The notes: a model not told the origin generated them from the letters alone. A stretch of 64,000 nt of DNA from Shimia sp047124445 (GCF_047124445.1 NZ_CP138921.1:2356001-2420000), one strand, 5' to 3'; positions 51,374-60,382 are shown, numbered from the stretch's first letter. Translations and numbers: made by a program.

Positions 51374-52348
51374 ATGCGCTTTTTGCCCACCCGCAAACGC
51401 CTCAAAGATCTCTCAGAGCAAGAGATCCTCGCCCTGGCCATTGCCTCCGAAGAGGATGACGCCCGCATCTACCGCAGCTTTGCGCAACAGCTGCGCGAGG
51501 ACTACCCCGCCTCCGCCAAGGTGTTTGAAGACATGGCCGCTGAGGAAGACACCCACCGCCAAGCCCTGATCGACCAGCACCGTGCCCGCTTTGGCGACAC
51601 CATCCCCTTGATCCGCCGGGAACATGTCGCGGGCTTTCACACCCGCGCGCCGCTTTGGCTATCTTCCAACCAATCTCTGGACAGCATCCGCGCGCTGGCC
51701 GCCGGCATGGAAGCGGACGCGGAGAACTTTTACCTCAACGCCATGAAGCAGGTGAGCGACGCCGACACCCGCAAACTGCTCGGCGATCTGGCCGCCGCCG
51801 AAGCGGGCCACCAGTCCACCGCCGAAGCCGTCACCGAAAAGCACCTGGATGCCGATGCGCGCGACGAGGAGAACGACAAGGCCAACCGCCAGTTCATCCT
51901 GACATGGGTGCAACCGGGCCTCGCGGGCCTGATGGACGGATCGGTCTCCACCCTCGCGCCCATCTTCGCCACCGCCTTTGCCACGCAGGACACGCACACC
52001 ACATTCCTCGTCGGTCTCGCCGCCTCTGTGGGCGCGGGCATCTCCATGGGCTTTACCGAGGCCGCCAGCGACGACGGCGAACTCTCCGGACGCGGCTCCC
52101 CTGTCAAACGCGGCTTTGCCTCCGGCATTATGACCACGCTGGGCGGCTTGGGCCACGCGCTGCCCTATCTGATCACCGATTTTTGGACCGCCACGATCAT
52201 TGCCATCATTGTGGTGTTCATCGAGCTTTGGGCGATTGTCTGGATACAAAACCGGTTTATGAAAACCCCCTTTGGCCGCGCCACCTTCCAGGTGGTGCTT
52301 GGCGGCGCGCTGGTCTTTGCCGCCGGCGCTTTGATTGGCGGTGGCTAG
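51374..52348 (+). CDS. mbfA: membrane-bound ferritin / iron exporter MbfA
   Basis: A 324-residue fusion of a ferritin-like di-iron domain (about 1-150) and a VIT1/CCC1-type membrane domain (about 180-324). Iron-binding acids are in ASEEDDARIY, AAEEDTHR (Glu57, Glu58, His61), MEADAENFY and AAAEAGHQST. The membrane part has about five segments (SVGAGISMGFTEAASDDGE, FWTATIIAIIVVFIELWAI). In Bradyrhizobium and Agrobacterium MbfA exports iron and is repressed by Irr when iron is scarce. The perfect Irr box directly upstream supports the same control here. Confidence 0.93.
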   Translation: MRFLPTRKRLKDLSEQEILALAIASEEDDARIYRSFAQQLREDYPASAKVFEDMAAEEDTHRQALIDQHRARFGDTIPLIRREHVAGFHTRAPLWLSSNQSLDSIRALAAGMEADAENFYLNAMKQVSDADTRKLLGDLAAAEAGHQSTAEAVTEKHLDADARDEENDKANRQFILTWVQPGLAGLMDGSVSTLAPIFATAFATQDTHTTFLVGLAASVGAGISMGFTEAASDDGELSGRGSPVKRGFASGIMTTLGGLGHALPYLITDFWTATIIAIIVVFIELWAIVWIQNRFMKTPFGRATFQVVLGGALVFAAGALIGGG

Positions 52349-52376
52349 TCGCTGTCCAACACACTTCATTTGGCCA

Positions 52377-52427
52377 AAAATATCCCGGGGAGACATGCGC
52401 CCGCGCATGTCAGGGGCAGCGCCCCTC
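52377..52427 (-). repeat. composite two-hairpin extragenic element, copy C
   Basis: On the minus strand: hairpin 1 AGGGGC-GCT-GCCCCT (52413-52427), hairpin 2 GACATGCGC-GG-GCGCATGTC (52393-52412), then the box TCCCCGGGATATTTTT (52377-52392). It lies between two plus-strand genes, mbfA and the AEC carrier, so it does not follow a gene of its own orientation. Confidence 0.7.
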
Positions 52428-52469
52428 TCCCCCATTTGCCAAGCCCCGCAAACCTGCTAAGGCTGGCGC

Positions 52470-53399
52470 ATGTTGGCAATCTTTCTGAAAACACTGCCGT
52501 TTTTTGCAATCATCGGCCTGGGCTACTGGGCCGGGCGCACCCGCTTCTTTTCTGCGGAAGCCACGGTCTATCTCACCAAGTTTGTCTTCTACTTCGCCCT
52601 TTCGGCCATGCTCTTCCGGTTTTCCGCCAATCTCAGCCTCGCCGAGGTGCTCAACTGGCGTCTGATTGGCGGCTACCTCATGGGCTGCCTCGCCGTTTAC
52701 GGCCTCGCCACGCTTGTGGCCATGCTGCGCAAACAGGACATCGCCACCGCCGCAGTGGAGGCGCAATGTGCCACCATTGGCAACGTCGGCTTCCTTGGCG
52801 TGCCCATGCTGACCCTCTTGATGGGTGCAGAGGCCATTGGCCCCGTCATGATGGTGCTGGCGGTGGACCTGATTGTCTTCTCCAGCCTGATTGTGATCCT
52901 GATCACTGGCAGCCGTGACGGTCGCATGCACATCGGCGTGCTCAAAACTGTGACCCTCGGCCTGCTGCGCAACCCGATGATTGTCGCCATCTCGCTGGGC
53001 TTTGTCTGGTCCGCCCTGGAGATCCCAATTCCCGACCCGATGAACGAGTTCCTCGCCATCTTGGGTGGCGCGGCCACCCCCGGCGCGCTCTTCGCCATCG
53101 GCGCCTCACTGGCGGGCAAATCTGCGGAACGGGTCGAGGTGGCGCTCTGGCTCACCTTTGCCAAACTGATCCTGCACCCACTGTTTGTCGCCGTCGCAGT
53201 GCTTTGGCTCTTGCCGATTGATGCCTATTCGGCCTCTGTGGTGATCGCCGCCGCCGCGCTCCCCGTGGCCGGAAACGTCTACATGCTGGCGCAACACTAT
53301 GGCGTCGCGCCCCATCGCGCTTCTGCTGCCATCCTCTTCTCCACAGTCATATCCATCGCCACGGTCAGCGTTGTGATTGCATGGGTCTCCCAACTCTGA
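52470..53399 (+). CDS. AEC-family (auxin-efflux-like) carrier
   Basis: A 309-residue inner-membrane carrier of the AEC family with about ten hydrophobic segments in two repeats. The pattern MLAIFLKTLPFFAIIGLGYWAGRTRFFSAEATVYLTKFVFYFALSAMLFRFSA at the start and the Pro-containing breaks (VGFLGVPMLTLL, AALPVAGNVYMLAQHYG) are typical. Bacterial members export malate or other organic acids; the substrate here is open. It precedes fghA by 39 bases. Confidence 0.9.
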   Translation: MLAIFLKTLPFFAIIGLGYWAGRTRFFSAEATVYLTKFVFYFALSAMLFRFSANLSLAEVLNWRLIGGYLMGCLAVYGLATLVAMLRKQDIATAAVEAQCATIGNVGFLGVPMLTLLMGAEAIGPVMMVLAVDLIVFSSLIVILITGSRDGRMHIGVLKTVTLGLLRNPMIVAISLGFVWSALEIPIPDPMNEFLAILGGAATPGALFAIGASLAGKSAERVEVALWLTFAKLILHPLFVAVAVLWLLPIDAYSASVVIAAAALPVAGNVYMLAQHYGVAPHRASAAILFSTVISIATVSVVIAWVSQL

Positions 53400-53438
53400 C
53401 ATCGTGGACGCCGACCCTTTTTGGCAGGAGGCCTTCCC

Positions 53439-54272
53439 ATGGAAATCATCTCAGAAAACCGCGCCTTTGGCGGCACCCAAGGCGTGTACAGCCACAATTC
53501 GCACAGCACCCGCTGTGAGATGACCTTTGGGTTGTTCCTGCCAGAGGAAGCCCAAACCGGCCCCGTGCCGGTGATCTGGTATCTGTCAGGCCTGACCTGC
53601 ACCCATGAAAACGCCATGACCAAAGCCGGTGCACAGCAATGGGCCGCCGAACAAGGCGTGGCGCTGGTCTTCCCGGACACCTCGCCCCGGGGCGACGATG
53701 TGGCTGATGATCCGGCCTACGATCTAGGCAAAGGCGCAGGCTTCTATGTGAACGCCACGCAAGCGCCTTGGACGCCGCATTACAACATGTGGGATTACAT
53801 CACCGAAGACCTGCCTTCGATGCTGCAGGAAAACTTCCCCGTTGATCTATCCCGCCAATCCATCATGGGCCACTCCATGGGCGGCCACGGTGCGCTGACC
53901 ATGGCCATGTCCCTGCCCGGCCGCTTCCGCTCCGTATCGGCCTTTGCTCCCATCGCCAACCCCACCGCGTCAGACTGGGGCCGCAAACAGCTCACCTCCT
54001 ATCTCGGCAATGACGAGGCCGCTTGGGCTGCGCATGACGCCACGCTCTTAATGAAAGCAAACGGCTTTGACGGCCCTGTGCTGGTCGACACCGGCACCAG
54101 CGACCAGTTCATCGACTTGCTGCGTCCCGAAGCGCTGGCCGAAGCTGCCAATGCGCGCCGTCAGGAAGCTACATTGCGCCTGCAAAAAGGCTATGATCAC
54201 AGCTACTTCTTTGTCTCCACCTTCATGGAAGAGCACATCGCCTTCCACGCCGAAGCGCTCTATGCGGACTAA
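53439..54272 (+). CDS. fghA: S-formylglutathione hydrolase
   Basis: An esterase (277 residues) that hydrolyses S-formylglutathione to formate and glutathione, the second step of formaldehyde detoxification. The nucleophile Ser lies in IMGHSMGGHGALTMA. The oxyanion/entry region is YLSGLTCTHENAMTKAGAQQWAAE, and the catalytic His is in GYDHSYFFVSTF. The start at 53439 follows AGGAGG; an earlier in-frame TTG is weaker. The first-step dehydrogenase frmA is 10 kb upstream. The YaiI gene follows after 15 bases. Confidence 0.95.
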   Translation: MEIISENRAFGGTQGVYSHNSHSTRCEMTFGLFLPEEAQTGPVPVIWYLSGLTCTHENAMTKAGAQQWAAEQGVALVFPDTSPRGDDVADDPAYDLGKGAGFYVNATQAPWTPHYNMWDYITEDLPSMLQENFPVDLSRQSIMGHSMGGHGALTMAMSLPGRFRSVSAFAPIANPTASDWGRKQLTSYLGNDEAAWAAHDATLLMKANGFDGPVLVDTGTSDQFIDLLRPEALAEAANARRQEATLRLQKGYDHSYFFVSTFMEEHIAFHAEALYAD

Positions 54273-54287
54273 GAAAGACTTCAACCT

Positions 54288-54761
54288 ATGACTGCCATCT
54301 ACGTGGATGCCGATGCCTGCCCGGTGAAAGCCGAAGTCGAGCGCGTCGGCACCCGCCACAAAGTGAAAATCTACGTCGTCTCCAACGGCGGATTACGCCC
54401 GTCGCAAAACCCGCTAGTGGAGAACGTGATAGTGCCCGAAGGCCCCGACGTGGCCGACATGTGGATCGCTGACCGTGCCAAAACAGGCGACGTGGTCATC
54501 ACCGGCGACATCCCTCTGGCAGCCAAATGTGTGGAAAGCGGCGCGCGCGTACTAAAACACAACGGCGAAGCCCTCACGGCGGCCAACATCGGCAACGTGC
54601 TGGCCACCCGCGACCTCATGGCCGACCTGCGTGCCGCTGACCCGTTTCGGCAAGGCGGCGGCAAAGGCTTCACCAAAGCGGATCGGTCCCGCTTTCTGGA
54701 TGCCTTGGAACGTGAGCTGCGGGCGGCCAAACGCGAGGTTGAGTGCTGTTGGCAACCTTAG
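54288..54761 (+). CDS. YaiI/YqxD-family (DUF188) protein
   Basis: A 157-residue protein of the DUF188 family, a PIN/NYN-like fold. Signatures are AIYVDADACPVKAEVERVG at the N-terminus, VPEGPDVADMWIADRAKTGDVVITGDIPLAAKC and the C-terminal GGGKGFTKADRSRFLDALERELR. The acidic residues would form a metal site as in nucleases, but no activity is established for the family. It is 15 bases after fghA and probably co-transcribed. Confidence 0.92.
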   Translation: MTAIYVDADACPVKAEVERVGTRHKVKIYVVSNGGLRPSQNPLVENVIVPEGPDVADMWIADRAKTGDVVITGDIPLAAKCVESGARVLKHNGEALTAANIGNVLATRDLMADLRAADPFRQGGGKGFTKADRSRFLDALERELRAAKREVECCWQP

Positions 54762-54764
54762 GAG

Positions 54765-54785
54765 CCTCCGGCGGAGGTATTTGGA
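54765..54785 (+). repeat. short extragenic element related to the two-hairpin family, copy D
   Basis: CCTCC-GGC-GGAGG (54765-54777) is followed by TATTTGG, giving GGAGGTATTTGG, the reduced form of the conserved end box. It starts four bases after the YaiI stop, in the orientation of that gene, and lacks the second hairpin. Confidence 0.5.
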
Positions 54786-54810
54786 GAAGGAGAAAACCTG
54801 AGGGGCCGAG

Positions 54811-56562
54811 TTAATCCCGCCCTTTCAGCTCCTTTTGGCTCCACTTCAATTGTTTTGGCGCCACATCACCCGGCGCCCATTCCACCAATGAGCCATGGTA
54901 TTGAACCGGCGTGCGTTCTGGCCGCTCGTCGCTCCAACGCTCACATTTAAAGACGATGGAACAGCTGCGCCAACTGGCGTTTTTCCCGTCCCGAAAGCCA
55001 AAAGATGTGTTCGAAGCCAAAGTGCCGCCGGTACATTCGTAGTGGTCATGGCCCGACTGCCAGTAGCTCCATTTGGACTTCAGGCGCAAAACCACGCCGC
55101 GTGCCGGATCGCGCTGCCAACTACCAGACAGCACCTCGTAGATATCAAACACGCCGTCCCGTGCGGTGTGTTGCAACTCCTTAACGGCACCATTCTTATA
55201 AAACACAAGTTGACCCGAACTGCTCGAATGCAGCCCCCCACTCCAAAGCGTCGTGGCCGTATTGAGATAATCCAAATTGGCTGGCTTCAGCAGACCAGTT
55301 GGCTCTTCCACCCATCCTTTGATTTGCAGCTCGTTCAATTCAGAAAAGAAATGAGGTGGGAATTCCGCTTGATCCTCAGCTTGGCAGAACCTGTCCCCGT
55401 TTTTTGTGTCCTCATGATAGTAGGACGTGCCGCCGGTGTAGCTGGGCTCTGCCACCGTCACCTGTGCAGATGGCGTGGATTGCGGCGCGGAGGTTTGCGG
55501 GGTAGGTGTAGCTGGCACCGATGAGGGCCGCGCCAAAGCCGCCTCTCGCTCCAACGCCTCAATCGCCTTGCGGGAGCCTTTCAGACCCATCGTCATGGTT
55601 TTGAACTGGTCCTGCGCATAGCTGGCTCGGGTCTGATAGCGGAATTTCACCGTATTGCCGGACTTGAACGCCTCCAACATCGCCGCTTGATTGCGCGCGG
55701 AAATCGGAATGCGCACCTGCGCACTGTCGCCATAGTCCGTCAGACAATTCTGCCCACCACAGCCGTTCATATCGAGTTCGGTCTCCCGCCCCCCGGCATG
55801 CGCCACCGATACCCCCATGAAGTGGATCATGGGATCGTCTGACACCCGGTAGAACCCGTAGTAATATTCCTGAAACTCCCGATCGTAGCCAACAAGAACA
55901 GTGGCCACGAGGGCGCCGTTCTGCACCAGGTTCCAGCCAGCCTCGCCATCGCGATAGGCCCAGCCGTCCGAGGTCTTCACCAATTGCGGCGCAGGCGCGG
56001 CAGCATTGAGCGCATCCCCCAGCCGGTCGAGCATGTCCTGATCCGCCTCAAGGAACTGCGCGTCCTCCCAAAGCTGATCGGCCCGCGCAATATTACGTTC
56101 CACATGCACGCCTTCAGCAAAGTAAATCCCCAGCTGCGCCGCCGCTTCGCCATAGCCCGCGCGCATCGCGGCCTCAAAATAATCAATCGCCAGCTCAACG
56201 TTTTTGGTGATGCCCTGCCCCTGCATCAACTTCACGCCAATGTTGTTTTGCGCCACCGGATAGCCCGCATCCGCCGCCTGCTTCTGCAGGTCCGCCACCG
56301 CTTCGATGTCATCGGCGAAAAACTGGCATCGCTCCGTGGCAAACACCCAGGCCAGATCATTTTGCGCCACCGGATGCTCTTCCATGATGGCCGCCTGCAT
56401 CAGCTCGCGAAACGCCCGCCCGTTACCATCACAAGCCTTATCCGAAAGCTGATTGAATTTCTCCCGCGCAGGCTGCCAGAACGCCCCCGCATCCTCCGCC
56501 CTTGCCACGCCAACACCACCAACCACGCCTGCAACGCAGACCGCAAAAACCGTGTGTCTCAT
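54811..56562 (-). CDS. exported Sel1-repeat protein
   Basis: A 583-residue protein with a signal peptide (RHTVFAVCVAGVVGGVGVARA). Sel1-like helical repeats cover about residues 30-170 (AQNDLAWVF, AQNNIGVKLMQGQGITKNVELAIDYFEAAMRAGYGEAAAQLGIYFAEG). A central domain with an invasion-associated locus B-like look (GWAYRDGEAGWNLVQNGALVATVLVGYDREFQEYYYGFYRVSDDP) follows, then a Pro/Ser/Thr linker and a unique C-terminal domain. Sel1 repeats mediate protein contacts. Start at 56562; 13 further upstream codons lie in frame but before the signal peptide. Confidence 0.85.
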   Translation of the reverse strand: MRHTVFAVCVAGVVGGVGVARAEDAGAFWQPAREKFNQLSDKACDGNGRAFRELMQAAIMEEHPVAQNDLAWVFATERCQFFADDIEAVADLQKQAADAGYPVAQNNIGVKLMQGQGITKNVELAIDYFEAAMRAGYGEAAAQLGIYFAEGVHVERNIARADQLWEDAQFLEADQDMLDRLGDALNAAAPAPQLVKTSDGWAYRDGEAGWNLVQNGALVATVLVGYDREFQEYYYGFYRVSDDPMIHFMGVSVAHAGGRETELDMNGCGGQNCLTDYGDSAQVRIPISARNQAAMLEAFKSGNTVKFRYQTRASYAQDQFKTMTMGLKGSRKAIEALEREAALARPSSVPATPTPQTSAPQSTPSAQVTVAEPSYTGGTSYYHEDTKNGDRFCQAEDQAEFPPHFFSELNELQIKGWVEEPTGLLKPANLDYLNTATTLWSGGLHSSSSGQLVFYKNGAVKELQHTARDGVFDIYEVLSGSWQRDPARGVVLRLKSKWSYWQSGHDHYECTGGTLASNTSFGFRDGKNASWRSCSIVFKCERWSDERPERTPVQYHGSLVEWAPGDVAPKQLKWSQKELKGRD

Positions 56563-56662
56563 GTCATCCCCTTTGCGCAAAACAGTCCAAAAACACCGCA
56601 ACGCCTGCCCCAGCGTAAGCCGAGGCAGGCGTTTTTGGCAAAGAAAATAGTGTTTTGGCGCG

Positions 56663-57142
56663 TTACAGCAGGCTCTGCAGGATATCGAAACCTTTGCCCC
56701 AGCCGCTGTCCATATTGCCCATCATCTGCGCAAAACAGGCAATCTCGTCTTCCGTCGCATCCACCGGCACCTGCTCCAGCTTCACTTGCCCGCGCCCGTT
56801 CTGCTCGCTGAACGTCACCGTGGTCAAAAGCTTCTGCGGCCAGTTTGGCATCATCGGATTGGGCGCCTGCTCCCAGTTCTCATCGGTACTGTGATGCAAC
56901 CAGACAATCTTGTCGCCTTCAGACACCTCCTGAAACTCCATCCGGCTGTAGTCCGACGTCTCGCCCCATTTCATCTCGTTGAGCCACCGCCCACCGGGGC
57001 GCAGATCGAACTCGTGAATCACCGTCTCCACCCCTGGCCCGTACCAGACCGACAGCAGCTTCGGGTCGCTAAACGCCTGCCAAATCTGGCCCAACGTGCC
57101 TTCAAACGTGCGTTTGTACATATAAGTTGGCAAATCACTCAT
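56663..57142 (-). CDS. AHSA1-like SRPBCC protein
   Basis: A 159-residue helix-grip protein of the AHSA1/SRPBCC group. It shows YKRTFEGTLGQIWQAFSDPKLLSVWYGPGVETVIHEFDLRPGGRWLNEMKWG, then EFQEVSEGDKIVWLHH and the final helix MGNMDSGWGKGFDILQSLL. Genes of this type are usually translated together with an ArsR regulator, as here, where the start overlaps the ArsR gene by eight bases. The ligand is unknown. Confidence 0.9.
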   Translation of the reverse strand: MSDLPTYMYKRTFEGTLGQIWQAFSDPKLLSVWYGPGVETVIHEFDLRPGGRWLNEMKWGETSDYSRMEFQEVSEGDKIVWLHHSTDENWEQAPNPMMPNWPQKLLTTVTFSEQNGRGQVKLEQVPVDATEDEIACFAQMMGNMDSGWGKGFDILQSLL

Positions 57143-57500
57143 CTTTCAAATCGTCCTTTTCGCTAGATTTCATTGTCTCAAGAAGCGCGTCCAACTGATC
57201 AAAACTGCCGGACCAGAAGCGGCTGAATTGCTCCATCCAGTCCACCGCTTCTTTCATCGGCGCGGCCTTCAAATAGGCCGGGCGGCTTTGTCCCACCTGC
57301 CCGCGCTCAATCAGCCCCGAGGCCTCCAACACCTTCAGATGTTTGGACACCGCAGGTTGGCTCATCTCAAACGGTTCCGCCAAGTCGCGCACATTGGCCT
57401 CGCCCTCACACAGCCGCGCCAAAATCGCGCGGCGGGTTGGGTCAGCTAACGCGGCAAAGACCGCGTTCAACTCAGGATTTGCATAACCAGATAGTTTCAT
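57135..57500 (-). CDS. ArsR-family regulator
   Basis: A 121-residue winged-helix regulator. The sequence NAVFAALADPTRRAILARLCEGEANVRDLAEPFEMSQPAVSKHLKVLEASGLIERGQVGQSRPAYLKAAPM is a complete ArsR fold with recognition helix SQPAVSKHLKVLE. No Cys metal motif is present, as in the SRPBCC-linked branch. It overlaps the SRPBCC gene by eight bases and heads that operon. Confidence 0.93.
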   Translation of the reverse strand: MKLSGYANPELNAVFAALADPTRRAILARLCEGEANVRDLAEPFEMSQPAVSKHLKVLEASGLIERGQVGQSRPAYLKAAPMKEAVDWMEQFSRFWSGSFDQLDALLETMKSSEKDDLKDE

Positions 57501-57624
57501 AACTCAATGGTTATGCATTATACCTAATCCGTCAACACCTTTAAACGCAATCAATTCAACGGCTTTTCGCGCGAGGGTCGTTTTTGACCTAGACCTCGCC
57601 GGCGAATCCCGCCCTTCTGCGCCC

Positions 57625-58587
57625 ATGTCTCAGCCCCGCACCACTCTGCCCCTTGGCCCGCTCTCCGCCCTGATCGCGACCTTCTTTTTCTCGATCAACG
57701 ACGCGGCAATCAAATTCCTCTCCGGCGACTACGCGCTGCACCAAATTGTGCTGACCCGCTCGCTGATTGGTTTAACCATTTTGCTGATTGTGATCGTGCC
57801 GTTTCAAGGCGGCTTCTCCGCCCTGCGCACCAAACGCCTCGGCATGCACGGGCTGCGCGGCCTTTGCGTGGTCTTCGCCAACACCACCTTCTTCCTCGGG
57901 CTCGCTGTGCTGCCTCTAGCCGACGCCATGGCCGTGTTCTTCATCTCCCCCCTGCTGATCACGCTCTTTGGCGCCGTACTGTTGGGAGAGATCATCGGCC
58001 CACGCCGCAAGGCCGCCGTCGCCGCAGGCATGATTGGCGTCCTAATCATGATCCGCCCCGGCGCCTCCGACTTCAATCTCGCGCTGTTGCTGCCCTTGGT
58101 CTCCGCCGTCGCCTATGCGCTGCTGCACGTGCTGACCCGCAAGATTGGCACCACCGACAGCGCCGCCACCATGGCCGTGTTCATCCAGATCGTCTTCATT
58201 GTGGTCTCCGCCTGTGTCGGCCTGCTGCTCGGCCATGGGGCCTACGAAAACGCGGGCGGCGAGATGATCAGCTTCCTTTTGCGCGCCTGGCATTGGCCCG
58301 CCACCGCCGACTGGCCCATCCTGTTTCTGCTGGGTTGCTCCATCGCCTTTGGCGGTTTCTTTATTTCTCAAGCCTACCGCGTGTCCGAGGCCAGCCTGAT
58401 CGCGCCTTTGGAATACGCCGCCATGCCCATGGGCGTACTCTTTGGCATTGTGATCTTTGGCGAATGGCCCGCCCCCACCACCTGGATCGGCATGACCCTC
58501 ATCATTGGCGCTGGTCTGTTTGTGTTCTGGCGCGAAGCCAAAGTGGGCAGCGCGCCGATGCCGGACCGTCCCCGCGTGCGCCGCTAA
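57625..58587 (+). CDS. DMT-superfamily (EamA) transporter
   Basis: A 320-residue inner-membrane protein with ten hydrophobic segments in two EamA halves. The first half has LIATFFFSINDAAIKFLSGDYALHQIVLTRSLIGL, the second SCSIAFGGFFISQAYRVSEASLIAPLEYAAMPMGVLFGIVIFGEWP-type segments. The family exports metabolites such as amino acids; the substrate is unknown. It is on the same strand as the HAD gene, 81 bases downstream, but may be separate. Confidence 0.9.
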   Translation: MSQPRTTLPLGPLSALIATFFFSINDAAIKFLSGDYALHQIVLTRSLIGLTILLIVIVPFQGGFSALRTKRLGMHGLRGLCVVFANTTFFLGLAVLPLADAMAVFFISPLLITLFGAVLLGEIIGPRRKAAVAAGMIGVLIMIRPGASDFNLALLLPLVSAVAYALLHVLTRKIGTTDSAATMAVFIQIVFIVVSACVGLLLGHGAYENAGGEMISFLLRAWHWPATADWPILFLLGCSIAFGGFFISQAYRVSEASLIAPLEYAAMPMGVLFGIVIFGEWPAPTTWIGMTLIIGAGLFVFWREAKVGSAPMPDRPRVRR

Positions 58588-58668
58588 GCCCAGCCCAACG
58601 CATTCCCCGCTTGCTTCCCAGCTTGCGCCCACTAAGGTCGGCGCAAACCATTCTTTCAGGGGCAAATT

Positions 58669-59292
58669 ATGTCGCAAATTGACGCCGTGATTTTTGACAT
58701 TGGCAATGTGCTGATCCAGTGGCAGCCGGAAAACTTCTACGACCGCACCGTCGGCGAAGCCCGCCGCAAAGCCTTCTTTGCCGACACCAACATCCATCAC
58801 CACCATGAACAGATCGACGCTGGCGCCTCCTTGCCCGGCATGATCGACAGTCTCGTGCCGCAGTATCCCGAATATGAGGCCGAGCTGCGCATGTGGAACG
58901 ACAACTGGAACGACCTCGCGGCCCCGGCCATTCCCCATTCCGTGCGCCTGCTCGACGCGCTGGTGAACAAGGGCGTGACCGTCTTCACCCTGACCAACTT
59001 TGGCCACGACAACTTCCCCCTGTCCCAAGCGGTCTACCCGTTTCTCAATCGCTTTAACCGCGAGTACGTCTCCGGCCGCCTGAAACTCATCAAACCTGAC
59101 CCGGCGATCTATGCCCATGTTGAGGAAGACTGCGGCATCGCGCCAAACCGCCTGTTGTTCACCGACGACCGCGCCGACAACATCGCAGCGGCTGCGGCGC
59201 GCGGCTGGCAGACCCATCTGTTTGAACACCCACAAGGCTGGGCCGAGCGTCTGGTTACCGAAGGCCTGGTCACCGAGGAGGAAGCCAAATGA
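58669..59292 (+). CDS. HAD-family hydrolase
   Basis: A 207-residue haloacid-dehalogenase-type phosphatase. The nucleophile loop is VIFDIGNVLIQWQPENFY (Asp in FDIGN; the family's second Asp is Gly-shifted as in YihX-like members). Motif II is FTLTNFGHDNF, motif III has KLIKPDPAIYAHVEEDC, and motif IV reads LLFTDDRADNIAAAAARGWQTHLF. AGGGG precedes the start. It overlaps the next gene by four bases (ATGA), so the two are coupled. Confidence 0.92.
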   Translation: MSQIDAVIFDIGNVLIQWQPENFYDRTVGEARRKAFFADTNIHHHHEQIDAGASLPGMIDSLVPQYPEYEAELRMWNDNWNDLAAPAIPHSVRLLDALVNKGVTVFTLTNFGHDNFPLSQAVYPFLNRFNREYVSGRLKLIKPDPAIYAHVEEDCGIAPNRLLFTDDRADNIAAAAARGWQTHLFEHPQGWAERLVTEGLVTEEEAK

Positions 59293-60206
59293 CCACAATC
59301 ATCTCCTTTGAAGAAGGCGAGAAGAACATCAACTGGCTCGGCCTGACGGACGCGCTCGCCGCAGGCCACAGCCTGCCCAAAGCAGAAATCTCCGACAGCT
59401 TTCTCTACCGCGGCAAAGACACCTTGCTGCAGCGCCAGGCCTGGATCGACGGCCTCGGCATCGCGGTCAAATCCGCCACGGTCTTCCCGGACAACCCGTC
59501 TCAAGATGTGCCGATGATCCACGGCGCGGTGACCCTTTTCGACGACGCGCATGGCATCCTGTCTGCGCTGATCGACTTCCACCTCGTCACCAAATGGAAA
59601 ACCGCTGGTGACAGCCTCTTGGCCGCCCGCCGCCTCGCCCGCCCGGACAGCTCCAAAATCCTGATCGTCGGCGCAGGCACCGTGGGCCGCAACCTGCACG
59701 CCGCCTACTCCGCCGTTTTCCCTGACGCAGAGTTCACTGTCTGGAACCGCACACAGGCCAACGCCGAAAAAATGGCCGCTGAAATTGACGGTCTGAACGT
59801 CGCCACCAATCTCGAACAGGCGGTGGGCGAAGCTGACATCGTGACCTCCGCCACCATGTCCACCGAACCCACCCTACGCGGCGATTGGCTGCAACCGGGC
59901 CAGCACATCGACCTGATCGGCGCCTACCGCCCCGACATGCGCGAAATCGACAACGCCGCCCTCACCCGCGCCAGCCTGTTTGTCGACAGCTACGACACCA
60001 CGCTGGACCACATTGGCGAGTTGAAAATCCCGCTCGCAGAAGGTGTGATCACCCGCGAAGACGTGCTGGCGGATTACTACAGCCTCGACAAGTTCACCCG
60101 CTCCTCGGACGATCAAATCACCCTGTTCAAAAACGGCGGCGGTGCACACCTCGATCTGATGACCAGCCGCTACATTCTGGATCAGTGGCAGGCAGCCCAA
60201 TCCTAA
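59289..60206 (+). CDS. ornithine-cyclodeaminase / mu-crystallin family protein
   Basis: A 305-residue NAD(P)-binding protein. Signatures: the N-terminal NWLGLTDALAAGHSLPKAEISDSFLYRGKD, the Rossmann segment ILIVGAGTVGRNLHAAYSAVFPDAEFTVWNRT, then DIVTSATMSTEPTLRGDWLQPGQHIDLIGAYRPDMREID. Family members are ornithine cyclodeaminases, alanine dehydrogenases or imine (delta1-pyrroline-2-carboxylate) reductases; the last is common in stand-alone operons. The gene overlaps the HAD gene by four bases. Confidence 0.9.
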   Translation: MTTIISFEEGEKNINWLGLTDALAAGHSLPKAEISDSFLYRGKDTLLQRQAWIDGLGIAVKSATVFPDNPSQDVPMIHGAVTLFDDAHGILSALIDFHLVTKWKTAGDSLLAARRLARPDSSKILIVGAGTVGRNLHAAYSAVFPDAEFTVWNRTQANAEKMAAEIDGLNVATNLEQAVGEADIVTSATMSTEPTLRGDWLQPGQHIDLIGAYRPDMREIDNAALTRASLFVDSYDTTLDHIGELKIPLAEGVITREDVLADYYSLDKFTRSSDDQITLFKNGGGAHLDLMTSRYILDQWQAAQS

Positions 60207-60249
60207 GCGCCGCTTAAAGCAAAGGCCGCTGCGCTAACCCGCAACGGCC

Positions 60250-60305
60250 TCAAAATGTCCCCACCTCCGCAAAACAGTCGCGATACCGACGCAGTACCGA
60301 CGTGG
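60250..60305 (-). repeat. dispersed extragenic repeat, copy 2
   Basis: The core 60268-60305 matches the copy at 10126-10163 at 36 of 38 bases, and weaker similarity reaches CTCAAAAT at about 60249. It lies between the ends of two convergent genes, 78 bases after the stop of the minus-strand MFS gene and on that gene's strand, as copy 1 is to its own upstream gene. Confidence 0.8.
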
Positions 60306-60343
60306 GTTTGGGGTGGTTAACGCGCCCCGCTTCTTCTGACCAC

Positions 60344-60376
60344 AAATACTCCGGGGGTGTGGGGGCTGGCCCCCAC
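60344..60376 (-). repeat. extragenic hairpin element with conserved box, copy E
   Basis: On the minus strand: perfect hairpin GTGGGGGC-CA-GCCCCCAC (60359-60376), then CCCCCGGAGTATTT (60344-60357). It starts seven bases after the stop of the minus-strand MFS gene. It has hairpin 1 and the box, and lacks hairpin 2. Confidence 0.65.
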
Positions 60377-60382
60377 TTGCCC

